This document shows positions 14,791 through 22,886 of a stretch of DNA of 64,000 bases, piece by piece. The position numbers and the translations under genes are program-made. The notes beneath the pieces are model-generated. The model was not told where the DNA came from. It saw only the letters and a list, made by a program, of their open reading frames with translations, and searched no databases. Source of the stretch: Scatacola_A faecigallinarum (lineage in GTDB: Bacteria; Pseudomonadota; Alphaproteobacteria; RF32; CAG-239). The DNA lies in NCBI GenBank assembly GCA_018713605.1, contig DVOM01000036.1:16529-80528 (forward strand), read 5' to 3'. The stretch's first letter is position 1; each line of letters starts with the position of its first letter.

Positions 14791-15204
14791 ATGTCGCTTT
14801 TTGAGAAAGTATTTAAGGAAAAGGGAATCAATATGACGTCTTCCCGGCGGGCGCTGTTTCAGGTGCTGGAGAATTCGAAAAACCATCTTACGGTGGACGA
14901 GATTCTGAACCGGGCGAGAAAAAAAGACAAGACGCTCGGCCTGGCAACGGTTTACCGTACTCTGAACATGCTTTGCGAACTCGGCCTGATTGAAAAACAC
15001 GAGTTTCCGAATTTGGAGCCTGCGTACGAAAAGGTTTCGGGGGAGGCGCGTCACCACCATCATATTATTGATATGGGAGACGGTGCGGTTACCGAATTTG
15101 CGGCTGACGAGCTGGACGCCATTTTGGAGAAAATTGCGGCGGCGCACGGTTATAAGATGCTTGGGCATAAGATTGAAATATACGGAGAAAAAACTGAAAA
15201 ATGA
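14791..15204 (+). CDS. fur: Fur-family metal-dependent regulator
   Basis: A 137-residue protein with the Fur winged helix ('KGINMTSSRRALFQVLENS', 'HLTVDEILNRAR', 'GLATVYRTLNMLCELGLI'). A metal site region follows, HHHHIIDMGDGAVTEF at 88-103, then the dimerisation domain. The CxxC structural zinc motifs are absent, as in alphaproteobacterial Fur/Mur proteins. GAGG at 14781-14784 fixes the start at 14791 rather than at upstream in-frame codons. It is divergent from the NAS-like gene across a Fur-box palindrome, consistent with autoregulation. Iron or manganese is the likely effector; sequence alone does not decide. Its stop overlaps the dapE start (ATGA). Confidence 0.85.
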   Translation: MSLFEKVFKEKGINMTSSRRALFQVLENSKNHLTVDEILNRARKKDKTLGLATVYRTLNMLCELGLIEKHEFPNLEPAYEKVSGEARHHHHIIDMGDGAVTEFAADELDAILEKIAAAHGYKMLGHKIEIYGEKTEK

Positions 15205-16520
15205 CTGATGCGGTCGAAATTGTCAGCGATTTGGTCAAAATTCCTTCGGTTTCGCCGTTCGGACGAAACGAAACAGAACGTCGCGAGCGCTTTGAGCGTT
15301 GTCGCGAAGTCCTTGCATATCTGGAAGAGTTTTTGCAGAAACAGGGTGCGCAGACCGAGCAGCTGGTTTTTGAAGGCGGGCATGACAAATGGTGGTATCC
15401 GGTGCCGAATCTGTATGCGGAACTGACTATCGGCGACAGGAAGGCCGCCGGTCACAAATTTTTATGTTATATGGGGCATATCGACGTTGTTCCGGTTGGC
15501 GAAGAAAAGCTCTGGCGTCGGCCGCCTTTTTCCGGACAGGTTGACGAAGGTTTCGTCTGGGGGCGGGGCGCAACGGACATGAAAGGCAGCGTCGGCGCCT
15601 GGATGAGCGCTCTGGAAAAGCTGAAAGCCGGCAAAGGCGACGGCGTAAACCTGACGATCGGCACGCTGATTACCGGCGACGAGGAATGGGCTGCGGTTAA
15701 CGGCAGTGACAAGGTGTTGGCCTGGATGAAAGCCAACGGCAAAAATCCCGATGCTTTTATCGTCGGAGAACCGTCGTCGCGGGATTATCTCGGAACGCAT
15801 GTCAAAACCGGCCGCCGCGGTTCGCTGGTCGGATATCTGGAGGCAAAGGGAACACAGGGACACCGGGCTTATGAGGAGCTGTTTGAAAATCCGAACCGGG
15901 CGCTGGCTTACGCCATGGTTATTCTTAATGCCAAAAGATGGAAAGACGGCAGCCGGCATTTTCCGAATACGACTTTCGAAACGGTGGCCCTGCGGTCTGG
16001 CGATTTTGCCGCCAGCGCGGTTATTCCGGAAACAGCCGGGGCAATGTGGAACGTGCGGTTTACGAGCCGGCAGAGCAAAGAAAAGGTGCTGGCCGATTTG
16101 CAGGAGATATTGTTGAATCCGCCGCGTTTCCTGCGCAGGCATCCTGATTATGCCAAGGCACGGGAAGTGATCGTGCGGGCAAATATGGAAACGGCGTCGG
16201 AACCTTATTATTCGGAACCGGGATCGTTGGCGCAGAGTGCGCTTGAAGCTATTCGCGCATCGCTGCGAATCGAGGCACAGACCGACGGTTCGGGCGGAAC
16301 GACCGACGGCCGTTTTATCGGCAGATATTTTCCTCGGGCGCAGATTATTGAACTCGGAACGCCCGAGAAAGGCGGCATCGTTGACGGCAAGCCGCGCAGC
16401 GATTACGGCAGAAGAGGCGGCATGCATCAGATTGATGAACGGGCGGCACAGCAGGATTTGCGGAAAGTAAGCGAAATTTATGCCTTAACCCTGAAAAATT
16501 TTGCCATGAAGGAGTATTGA
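15201..16520 (+). CDS. dapE: Succinyl-diaminopimelate desuccinylase-like M20 peptidase
   Basis: A 439-residue M20-family metallohydrolase. Zinc-site motifs are visible: GHIDVVPVG (His93, Asp95), GRGATDMKGS (Asp126) and TGDEEWAAVNG (Glu161/Glu162). 'KTGRRGSLVGYLEAKGTQGH' and 'FPNTTFETVALRSGD' are DapE-like rather than generic peptidase features. DapE removes succinate from N-succinyl-LL-diaminopimelate in lysine and peptidoglycan synthesis. At 439 residues it is longer than the usual 375 or so, mainly through inserts around residues 20-70 and 290-320. It is translationally coupled to fur by ATGA, and a GNAT gene follows within the same run. A different M20 amidase is the main alternative. Confidence 0.75.
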   Translation: MTDAVEIVSDLVKIPSVSPFGRNETERRERFERCREVLAYLEEFLQKQGAQTEQLVFEGGHDKWWYPVPNLYAELTIGDRKAAGHKFLCYMGHIDVVPVGEEKLWRRPPFSGQVDEGFVWGRGATDMKGSVGAWMSALEKLKAGKGDGVNLTIGTLITGDEEWAAVNGSDKVLAWMKANGKNPDAFIVGEPSSRDYLGTHVKTGRRGSLVGYLEAKGTQGHRAYEELFENPNRALAYAMVILNAKRWKDGSRHFPNTTFETVALRSGDFAASAVIPETAGAMWNVRFTSRQSKEKVLADLQEILLNPPRFLRRHPDYAKAREVIVRANMETASEPYYSEPGSLAQSALEAIRASLRIEAQTDGSGGTTDGRFIGRYFPRAQIIELGTPEKGGIVDGKPRSDYGRRGGMHQIDERAAQQDLRKVSEIYALTLKNFAMKEY

Positions 16521-16522
16521 CG

Positions 16523-17011
16523 ATGGTTGAAGTCAAAGTTTTACGCGAAGAAAATCTGGCCGCGGCGGAACAGCTTTATGTGGCTTCGGTTCGGGACAAT
16601 CCGCAGGGGTTTATCCAGCAGCTGCATCTTTTTCCGAACATCAAGACATTTATCCGACAGGCTGAACGCGACGGCGGTATATTTGCCGGCGTTTTTGAAA
16701 ACGGGCAAATCGTCGGAATGGGCGGTATCGTCAGGAAGAGCGACAGAGAGGCCGAAGTCTGTAAAATTCATGTCCGCAAAGAGTTTAAGGGGCGCGGGTA
16801 TGGCGAAAAGCTGTTAAATTATCTGGAACGCATGGCGCGTCGGAAAGGCTTTGAAAAACTGCGTCTGCATGTTACGACGAGCCAGCGTCCGGCGATTAAT
16901 CTGTATCGGAAGCAGGCATTTTTGCCGACCGGAAACGAGGTTTATATTACGGAGATTGAGGGCAAGGCATATGAATATGATACCTTGTATATGGAAAAAT
17001 TAATTGTTTGA
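16523..17011 (+). CDS. GNAT-family N-acetyltransferase
   Basis: A 162-residue protein with the GNAT core. 'ENGQIVGMGGIVRK' gives the central strands, 'CKIHVRKEFKGRGYGEKLLN' contains the acetyl-CoA pyrophosphate loop (R/Q-x-x-G-x-G/A), and 'PAINLYRKQAFLPTG' is the C-terminal motif. Start: GGAG at 16511-16514 is 8 bp before the ATG at 16523; a TTG at 16517 overlaps the dapE stop but is less likely. It follows dapE closely and is probably co-transcribed. The acceptor substrate cannot be predicted. Confidence 0.85.
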   Translation: MVEVKVLREENLAAAEQLYVASVRDNPQGFIQQLHLFPNIKTFIRQAERDGGIFAGVFENGQIVGMGGIVRKSDREAEVCKIHVRKEFKGRGYGEKLLNYLERMARRKGFEKLRLHVTTSQRPAINLYRKQAFLPTGNEVYITEIEGKAYEYDTLYMEKLIV

Positions 17012-17059
17012 CATCGCTTCCCGCTTATTGCAAAAAGAAAAAAACAAAGGGGGAAAAAG

Positions 17060-17422
17060 ATGGGTTTTGAATTTGCGCATTTTAATTTTAATGTTACGAG
17101 TCTGGAAAACAGCAAAAAGTTTTATGAAGAGGCACTGGGACTGAAGGAGATTCACCGAATGACGGGAAACGGGTTTACACTGGTTTATCTCGGCGACGGC
17201 AGAACGCCCTTTGAGTTGGAACTGACCGAACTGCAGAATCATCCGCAGAAATATGATTTGGGCGAGGGCGAATTTCATCTGGCTGTTTATCCCGACGATT
17301 ATGACGCGGCTTTTCGCAAACATTCGGAAATGGGGTGCATTTGTTTTGAAAACCGGGAGATGGGCGTTTATTTCATTGAAGATCCCGACGGTTACTGGAT
17401 TGAGATTCTGCCGAAGAAGTGA
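17060..17422 (+). CDS. Glyoxalase I-like VOC-family protein
   Basis: A 120-residue, two-module VOC protein that resembles lactoylglutathione lyase: 'FAHFNFNVTSLENSKKFYEE' at the start, then 'GDGRTPFELELTE', 'GEFHLAVYPDDYDAAFRKH' and 'YFIEDPDGYWIEILPK'. The expected metal ligands His7, Glu54, His73 and Glu115 are present, the pattern of a metal-dependent dimeric glyoxalase I. It would convert the glutathione-methylglyoxal hemithioacetal to lactoylglutathione. GGGGGAAAAAG lies just before the ATG. The short length is normal for the family. Confidence 0.8.
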   Translation: MGFEFAHFNFNVTSLENSKKFYEEALGLKEIHRMTGNGFTLVYLGDGRTPFELELTELQNHPQKYDLGEGEFHLAVYPDDYDAAFRKHSEMGCICFENREMGVYFIEDPDGYWIEILPKK

Positions 17423-17453
17423 TGACTGATCCGGGACGGAGAACCTGAACCGT

Positions 17454-18812
17454 TCAAAGCAGATTCAGACTCTGGTTGGTACGGGCGATGTCAGTGGTAA
17501 GTTTTTTGATTCGTTCGGAAAGCTGAGCGTTTTCAAAAATGTACAGGGCGTCGTGAAAATGTTCAAGCGCTTCTTCAAGAGCGGCGCGGTCGGCCTTGTT
17601 TCTGCCAATGCGATAGTAGATGTCGCCGATGTTTTCCGAACATTCGGCCCAGAGCAGAGGATCGCGGCGTTCGGTAATGACTTTTTGGCGGTTCTTGTAG
17701 CTGGCGATAGCCAGTTCGGAGATGTCCTCGCTTTTGGTAAACGAACCCAGCAGCGAGAGCAGATAGCCGAGCTGTCCCTGAATTTCGGCCCAAAATTCGG
17801 GAAACAACGCATAGGTATAGATTTTTTCGGCTTCGCGGAGTTGGAAGACGGCATCGCGGAGTGCCTGAATGTCTTCCTTTTGCCGCCAGTAGTTAAAGAA
17901 CAGTTTGGACAGTTTGTAGGATATGTAGCCGTAATCGTACGGATAGGTATATTTGCTCAGGTATTTTTGAGCCAGGCGGTAATATTCGATGGCGCCTTTG
18001 AAATAAGCGGCCGGATTTTTATCCATATAACGGGTGGCGCAGTCGTAGAGCTGGCCGAGATGGTTGTAAATACAGCCCAGATGAATCGGCGAGGTAATCA
18101 GGTCCTGATGTTTAATGGCCGTGTCAAAAAGGCTTTTGACAATTTTGAAGTCGCGGCCGTCCGATTTGTCGAAAGCGTAACTGAGGTAAATAATACCCAG
18201 AAAGTTCATAATATAAGGCATATATTCAATGGACAGCGTTTTGGCCGAGTTGTCTTTGGACAGGCGGTCGATGATTTTTTTGAGCAGGTAGCGTTTGTAG
18301 ACCTTGGTCTGAGCCCCCGCGGCGTTCAGGGAACTGAGCAGTCCGCCGTAGATGAGGTTTATTACAGCGTCAGGATAGTTTTCGCTTTCGGGACGAGCCG
18401 GAATGTAAAGGCTGTCCATCAGCGAAACAAAGGCCAGCTCCTCGTCTTCGTACTGACTGGGCACCTGAAAGTTCAGGCGGATGCGGCTGCCTTCTCTGCA
18501 GCCCCAGAGCAGGACGTCGGCGCCTGTCTTGTCCAGAATCGTCTGGCCTTTGTCTATAAGGTCAAACAGGGTGCGGCTTTCCAGATTGAGAAAACTTTTG
18601 TTGAAAGGCTCATCGAAATAGCCGACCTCTATCCCTTCGCGCGTCGCCAACTGTCTGGCGATGATTTCGCCGCTGCTGCCTTCAACGTTGTCGCTGAACT
18701 CAATGACCTTGACCCGGAAGCGGGGCATGACAGCCGAAGCGGGGCAGACCGTTTCGGCCGAACGGCTGGCCGTATTTTGAAACAGTTTTTTTATTGCGCC
18801 GAAAAGTGCCAT
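17454..18812 (-). CDS. TPR-repeat protein of unknown function
   Basis: A 452-residue, soluble protein. From about residue 185 to the end it is almost entirely alpha-helical and shows repeated TPR-like helix pairs ('YNHLGQLYDCATRYMDKNPAAYFKGA', 'LGYLLSLLGSFTKSEDISELAIAS', 'SENIGDIYYRIGRNKADRAALEEA'). The N-terminal 140 residues look alpha/beta ('VKVIEFSDNVEGSSGEIIARQL', 'DKTGADVLLWGCREGSRIRL') and could form a small ligand- or nucleotide-binding domain. No signal peptide is evident. The gene lies 17 bp after a membrane GT4-like protein and may be co-transcribed with it. The pairing suggests an envelope-related scaffold, but this is inference. Confidence 0.65.
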   Translation of the reverse strand: MALFGAIKKLFQNTASRSAETVCPASAVMPRFRVKVIEFSDNVEGSSGEIIARQLATREGIEVGYFDEPFNKSFLNLESRTLFDLIDKGQTILDKTGADVLLWGCREGSRIRLNFQVPSQYEDEELAFVSLMDSLYIPARPESENYPDAVINLIYGGLLSSLNAAGAQTKVYKRYLLKKIIDRLSKDNSAKTLSIEYMPYIMNFLGIIYLSYAFDKSDGRDFKIVKSLFDTAIKHQDLITSPIHLGCIYNHLGQLYDCATRYMDKNPAAYFKGAIEYYRLAQKYLSKYTYPYDYGYISYKLSKLFFNYWRQKEDIQALRDAVFQLREAEKIYTYALFPEFWAEIQGQLGYLLSLLGSFTKSEDISELAIASYKNRQKVITERRDPLLWAECSENIGDIYYRIGRNKADRAALEEALEHFHDALYIFENAQLSERIKKLTTDIARTNQSLNLL

Positions 18813-18828
18813 CGTTTCGAGACCGTTC

Positions 18829-19893
18829 CTATCTGATTATCTTCTTTATGTCTTCGACATTGTCTTTGATGTCGCGAATGACTTCGCGATTGATGTCTTT
18901 CAGGCTTTGCTGCGGTTCCTGCCAGTTGTTGAGTTTGCTCATAAACCAGAGGGCAACGAGCGCGGCGGCCAGCGGCAAAGAATAGTTATTGGGCGCATAA
19001 ACCTGAAAGCTGCCCAGAACCAGCAGGACGGTCAGCAGTTTGGCGACGTTTTGGCCGATTTCGGCCGGGGACAGGCCTGAGGCGTTGAGACGGTAATACA
19101 GCGTATTGGAAACCAGGCTGCCGTCATTGGCAATCAGTTTGCGGCCGACGGCCCAGCAGATCTCAAGAATATAATACATGGCGTAAATCAGAGCGCTGCT
19201 GCCCGTGCCTTCGCGAGCCGTCAGAATCGTCAGCCAGCCGAGCAGGAATCCCAGCGAAACGCAGGCACCGTCTTTGAGCAGAAGTTTGGCCGGGTACCAG
19301 TTGTAAACGAGCAATGCGGTCAGGGCACCAAGCAGTGCTGCGGCAAAATTGCCGTATAAGAGCGGCAGGCCGCCGAGTACGGAAAGGATAAGCAGCCCGC
19401 AGACGAAACCGGAAGCCTGCAGGGAGGCGATGCCGTCAATGCCGTTCATATAACGAAAACACCAGGCAAACAGCGTCCAGAGCAGGACGATGCAGAACCG
19501 ATCTCCCCAGAAAGGCAGATGATTCTGAAACAGCATGAAATCGGCCGGCAGAAACGCAGTGCAGAGCAGTACGGCGCCTGCCAGTGCCGGCAGTGCAAAA
19601 CGGCCGGTTTTTTTGAACAGGGAAACGGCATAAACCGCCGCTGCCGAAACAAAAGCGAGCAACAGGTCAACCCAGGTCAACGGAAAAATCTGATCATATG
19701 TTCGGTTGGCAAAGGCAAAAAGAAGGACAAAAGCGGCAAAGGAAACCAGCAATACCGGCAGGAAAGCGTCGCAGCGCCAGCTGCTGCCGGGAACAGGAGA
19801 TGACAATTCCGAAGCGGCCAGCCGCAGGCCGACAAGCGCGGCCAAGAAACAAACCAGAAAAGCGGCAAGAGTGATGATGTATGCAAATTCCAT
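18829..19893 (-). CDS. Polyprenyl-phosphate glycosyl-1-phosphate transferase-like membrane protein (GT4, MraY/WecA fold)
   Basis: A 354-residue protein with about ten hydrophobic helices. 'YMNGIDGIASLQ' corresponds to the 'N-x-x-DG-x-DGLA' metal motif of WecA/MraY enzymes, and 'LKDGACVSLGFLLGWL' sits where these enzymes have 'GDxGSxxLGF'. The first Gly-Asp of the second motif is changed to Lys-Asp, so catalytic capacity is uncertain. Family members load a sugar phosphate onto a polyprenyl phosphate at the inner membrane. The C-terminal 35 residues (SLKDINREVIRDIKDNVED) form a soluble amphipathic helix. The gene precedes the TPR gene by 16 bp. Confidence 0.65.
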   Translation of the reverse strand: MEFAYIITLAAFLVCFLAALVGLRLAASELSSPVPGSSWRCDAFLPVLLVSFAAFVLLFAFANRTYDQIFPLTWVDLLLAFVSAAAVYAVSLFKKTGRFALPALAGAVLLCTAFLPADFMLFQNHLPFWGDRFCIVLLWTLFAWCFRYMNGIDGIASLQASGFVCGLLILSVLGGLPLLYGNFAAALLGALTALLVYNWYPAKLLLKDGACVSLGFLLGWLTILTAREGTGSSALIYAMYYILEICWAVGRKLIANDGSLVSNTLYYRLNASGLSPAEIGQNVAKLLTVLLVLGSFQVYAPNNYSLPLAAALVALWFMSKLNNWQEPQQSLKDINREVIRDIKDNVEDIKKIIR

Positions 19894-19973
19894 GGGCCAG
19901 AGCCTTTTGATTATTGAGTCAACTTACTTTTTTATAATCCGTTTCTTCTTTTTCTTCAACCTGCAAAGCACTT

Positions 19974-20966
19974 TTATACTAAGATTAAGTTGTATATCTG
20001 CTTGAGGATTTTGTTGAGGCTGCTGTCCATAAAGCGGATTTTGGCGCTGCGTGCGGCGTTCATCAGCACCGAGCTGATGAGGTTGGCCTCGCCGTAGCCG
20101 CCGCCGTTGATTTCGTCCTGAAGCGGAAAGCGATAGTTCATCGGCGCAGCGTAAAGCTTTTTGACCAGCGGCTCGCAATCCAGTTCCAGTCCTTCGCCGG
20201 CGGCAATCGCCGCCGTTTCGGCAATCAGCCGGGGAATTTGGTCTCGAAGCTGCTTGTCCTTGGTAATGTCAAACAGATTTTTGTTGTTGAGGGCGGACAA
20301 AAGCGAACCGACCGCGTAAGGTGCGAAGAATTCCCAGTAACAGCGTACGGTGTCGGTTTCGTATCCGATATTCAGGCCGGTGTAGGCAAAAATGTCCGGA
20401 AAAGGGTTTTCCTTCTCCCAGTTGACGTTTTTGCAGATTTTTACCTGCGGCGTGCGGCCGTAAAGAAAAACCTGCTGTCCGTTCTGTTGCAGATAGCCGT
20501 CGAAAAAGGCCCGGAAAAGATTGCCGCCGACCATGGCTTCGATGTAGTTGACGTCTTTGAGCGGCGTAAAGCACAGAACCGGCGCCGCGCCGATTTTGTC
20601 TTTGGCCACGGCGGCCAGCGAGGCGTTGACATGGCCTGCGTCGGCGGCGATGATAACCAGTTTCGGTTCTTCCTTTATCCAGAAAGAAGTGTTGAACTTG
20701 TAGCGGCTGAGTTTGAGGCTGCTGTCTTCCTTGAGGCTGATGCCGTTGGTGGAAAAGCTGAGGTTGTTTTCTTTGCCGGCGATGACGATGACATCATGTC
20801 CGGCATCGGTCAGCTTGGCGGCCAGATAGCAGGTAAGGGCATTGTCGCCGATGACATAGACCGGGCGCGTGTCGGAGGGCGGGTTTCTGACTTCGTCTTC
20901 GGCCGTTTCGGCTTCAGGGTCGAGCGCGGCGGGTTTGATGTTGAAGATATCTTTGCGGAAAAACAT
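19974..20966 (-). CDS. Ketopantoate-reductase-like (ApbA/PanE) protein
   Basis: A 330-residue protein with an N-terminal Rossmann segment (PVYVIGDNALTCYLAAKLTDAGHDVIVIAG, about 35-64) and a helical C-terminal domain ('LIAETAAIAAGEGLELDCEPL', 'SSVLMNAARSAKIRF'), the layout of ApbA/PanE enzymes that reduce 2-dehydropantoate with NADPH. The usual GxGxxG is altered to GDNALT, and the catalytic Lys/Glu pattern is not clear, so activity is uncertain. An N-terminal extension of about 30 residues is present. It starts directly at the rsmB stop, which suggests co-transcription. Confidence 0.6.
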   Translation of the reverse strand: MFFRKDIFNIKPAALDPEAETAEDEVRNPPSDTRPVYVIGDNALTCYLAAKLTDAGHDVIVIAGKENNLSFSTNGISLKEDSSLKLSRYKFNTSFWIKEEPKLVIIAADAGHVNASLAAVAKDKIGAAPVLCFTPLKDVNYIEAMVGGNLFRAFFDGYLQQNGQQVFLYGRTPQVKICKNVNWEKENPFPDIFAYTGLNIGYETDTVRCYWEFFAPYAVGSLLSALNNKNLFDITKDKQLRDQIPRLIAETAAIAAGEGLELDCEPLVKKLYAAPMNYRFPLQDEINGGGYGEANLISSVLMNAARSAKIRFMDSSLNKILKQIYNLILV

Positions 20967-22262
20967 TCAGGCAACCTTTTGCAGTTTGGCAATGAAAAAA
21001 GAATCGAGGCCTCCGCAGTCCGCGAGATGGAACGGCAGTGTACGGATGCAGCCTTCGGGGGTGAATATTTCGGAAATGTCGGGACCGGGGCAGCGGCATA
21101 TATCTTTGGCGGCGAGCGGACAAAGCCGGAAGCCGGCATGCGTTTCCAAAAATGTTTTCAGCTGTTCTTCGCCTTCGGCTTTGGCGATTGAGCAAACGCA
21201 GTAAACGAGAAAGCCTCCCGGCTTGAGGGCGGGCGGAACGGCGTCGAGCAGCTTTCTCTGCAGGACGGTTTGTTTCTCGACATCGGCGACGGTTTTTATA
21301 TGTACGAGTTCCGGGTGCCGACGGAGTGTTCCGGTCGCAGAGCAGGGCGCATCAAGAAGGATGGCGTCGAACTGTCCGCTTTTGCAATTCTGCAAATAGT
21401 CCGCGCCGTCGGCGCAGGCGGTCTGCGGCGGCGAGAACTGCAGGCGCGCCATATTATCGCGCAGTTTTTTCAGTCGGGTTTCGGAAATGTCCAGAGAAAT
21501 GACTTCGGCGCCGCCGTTGATGAGCTGGGCGGTTTTGCCGCCGGGAGCGGCGCACATGTCAAGAACTTTCAGGCCGCGGATATCGCCGAGGCATTTGACA
21601 GGCAGAGCTGCCGCGGCATCCTGAACCCACCAGGCGCCGCTTTCGTAGCCTTCGATTTCGGTAATGCGGCCGTTGTTGTTCAGACGGACGGAACCAGTCG
21701 GTAGCAACAGGCCGCCGAGCCTCTGCGCCCAGCCGGCAGGGTCGGCCTTGACGGTAAGGTCGAGCGCCGGTTCGATTAATGCGGCCGCCTGCATTTTGGA
21801 AACGGTTTTTTTGCCGTAGGCATGATTGAGAATCCGGTAAAACTCCGAAGTGAAAAACTCTCCCGTATCACGGCTTTTCAATTCCTCACGATCGGCGCAG
21901 GCTTTGCGGAGGACGGCGTTGACGAATCCGGCGACATATTTGTCGGCTTTTCTTTTGACGATTTCGACCCAGCTGTTGATGACGGCATAGTTCGGCGTTT
22001 CCATAAAGAGAATCTCAGTCAGGCCGAGCAGCAGGGCAAATTCGGCAAAGGCGGCTTTTTCGGGAAGTTTTTTTCTGGCGTATTGTCTGAGTGCCTTCTT
22101 CAGAAAAACCAGCCGGCGCAGTGCCGTCAGCACCAGCATGTTGGCAAAAGCAGCGTCTTTGCCGGCGAGCGAATCGACAGAGCCTTTAACCTCGCTGAAA
22201 AAGGCTTTTTCGGTCAGGACTTTTTGAAGCATTTCGGCGGCGGTTTGGCGGGGATCTGGCAT
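20967..22262 (-). CDS. rsmB: 16S rRNA cytosine-5 methyltransferase RsmB-like
   Basis: A 431-residue protein with an N-terminal NusB-like helical domain (residues 1-140, 'NSWVEIVKRKADKYVAGFVNAVLR') and a C-terminal SAM methyltransferase domain. 'GLKVLDMCAAPGGKTAQL' is the SAM loop, 'LLDAPCSATGTLRRHPE' holds one active cysteine, and 'VYCVCSIAKAEGEEQ' holds the catalytic cysteine. RsmB methylates C967 of 16S rRNA. Length is normal. A generic RsmB/NOP-family rRNA methyltransferase is the only real alternative. It is transcribed away from the leuS operon across about 130 bp. Confidence 0.88.
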   Translation of the reverse strand: MPDPRQTAAEMLQKVLTEKAFFSEVKGSVDSLAGKDAAFANMLVLTALRRLVFLKKALRQYARKKLPEKAAFAEFALLLGLTEILFMETPNYAVINSWVEIVKRKADKYVAGFVNAVLRKACADREELKSRDTGEFFTSEFYRILNHAYGKKTVSKMQAAALIEPALDLTVKADPAGWAQRLGGLLLPTGSVRLNNNGRITEIEGYESGAWWVQDAAAALPVKCLGDIRGLKVLDMCAAPGGKTAQLINGGAEVISLDISETRLKKLRDNMARLQFSPPQTACADGADYLQNCKSGQFDAILLDAPCSATGTLRRHPELVHIKTVADVEKQTVLQRKLLDAVPPALKPGGFLVYCVCSIAKAEGEEQLKTFLETHAGFRLCPLAAKDICRCPGPDISEIFTPEGCIRTLPFHLADCGGLDSFFIAKLQKVA

Positions 22263-22412
22263 CTTTCGTTCCTTGTTGAGGGTAATTTTTGCCTATCTTA
22301 TGCAAAAGACACGTTAATTACAAGTGAGAAAATGGCGCAAGTGACTTGTCTTTTGGTGAAAAGTATTATACTTTTGGTGCAATGTGTAATTTGAATGAAT
22401 GAGGTTTATCCG

Positions 22413-22880
22413 ATGAAAAAGCAACTAAGCACGGTTCTGATTGCAATACTGATGGTTTCCGGCTGTTCCTGGCTGCCGTCGATGTCATCCCTTAACCCGT
22501 TTGCCGAGGGTGCGTCCGAAGCGGAAAGCAAAGCGCCGGCAGAAGAAAGCATAGGGGTTAATCCGTATCTGTGGCAGGCGGCGCTTACCAAGCTTTCCTT
22601 TATGCCCCTTGCTTCGGCGGATTCCGCAGGCGGCGTCATCATTACCGACTGGGCGGCGATGGACAACATTCAGAACGAGCAGTTCAAAATTACCGTCAAC
22701 ATTTTGTCACGCAATCTGCGTGCCGACTGCCTGAAAGTGGCAGTCTTCAAAAGAGTTCTGCGCGACGGCAAGTGGGTTAACGATACAGCGGACAGAAGAC
22801 TGGCCGGCGAAATCGAGAACGCCATCCTGACCCAGGCCAGAAAACTGTACAGAAGAGACTTAGCGGCTAGAGAGGAATAA
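22413..22880 (+). CDS. DUF3576 lipoprotein
   Basis: A 155-residue lipoprotein: the signal peptide ends in a lipobox (LMVSGC), and 'LWQAALTKLSFMPLASADSAGGVIITDW' is the DUF3576 core, with 'FKITVNILSRNLRADCLKVAVF' after it. Family function is unknown. It is widespread in alphaproteobacteria directly before leuS, as here (6-bp gap). GAGG at 22401-22404 is 8 bp before the ATG at 22413, which is preferred over the in-frame ATG at 22395. Linkage to leuS-lptE-holA is a good taxonomic marker, and proximity to lptE hints at an envelope role. Confidence 0.88.
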   Translation: MKKQLSTVLIAILMVSGCSWLPSMSSLNPFAEGASEAESKAPAEESIGVNPYLWQAALTKLSFMPLASADSAGGVIITDWAAMDNIQNEQFKITVNILSRNLRADCLKVAVFKRVLRDGKWVNDTADRRLAGEIENAILTQARKLYRRDLAAREE

Positions 22881-22886
22881 GCGAAA

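Noticed and set aside
15462..16427. 321-codon minus-strand open frame opposite dapE
   Set aside because: Antisense to conserved DapE zinc motifs; composition is Arg/His-rich as expected of a shadow.
17553..18836. Long plus-strand open frame opposite the TPR gene
   Set aside because: Antisense shadow of a GC-rich coding region; no family features, and the opposite frame has clear TPR repeats and a start.
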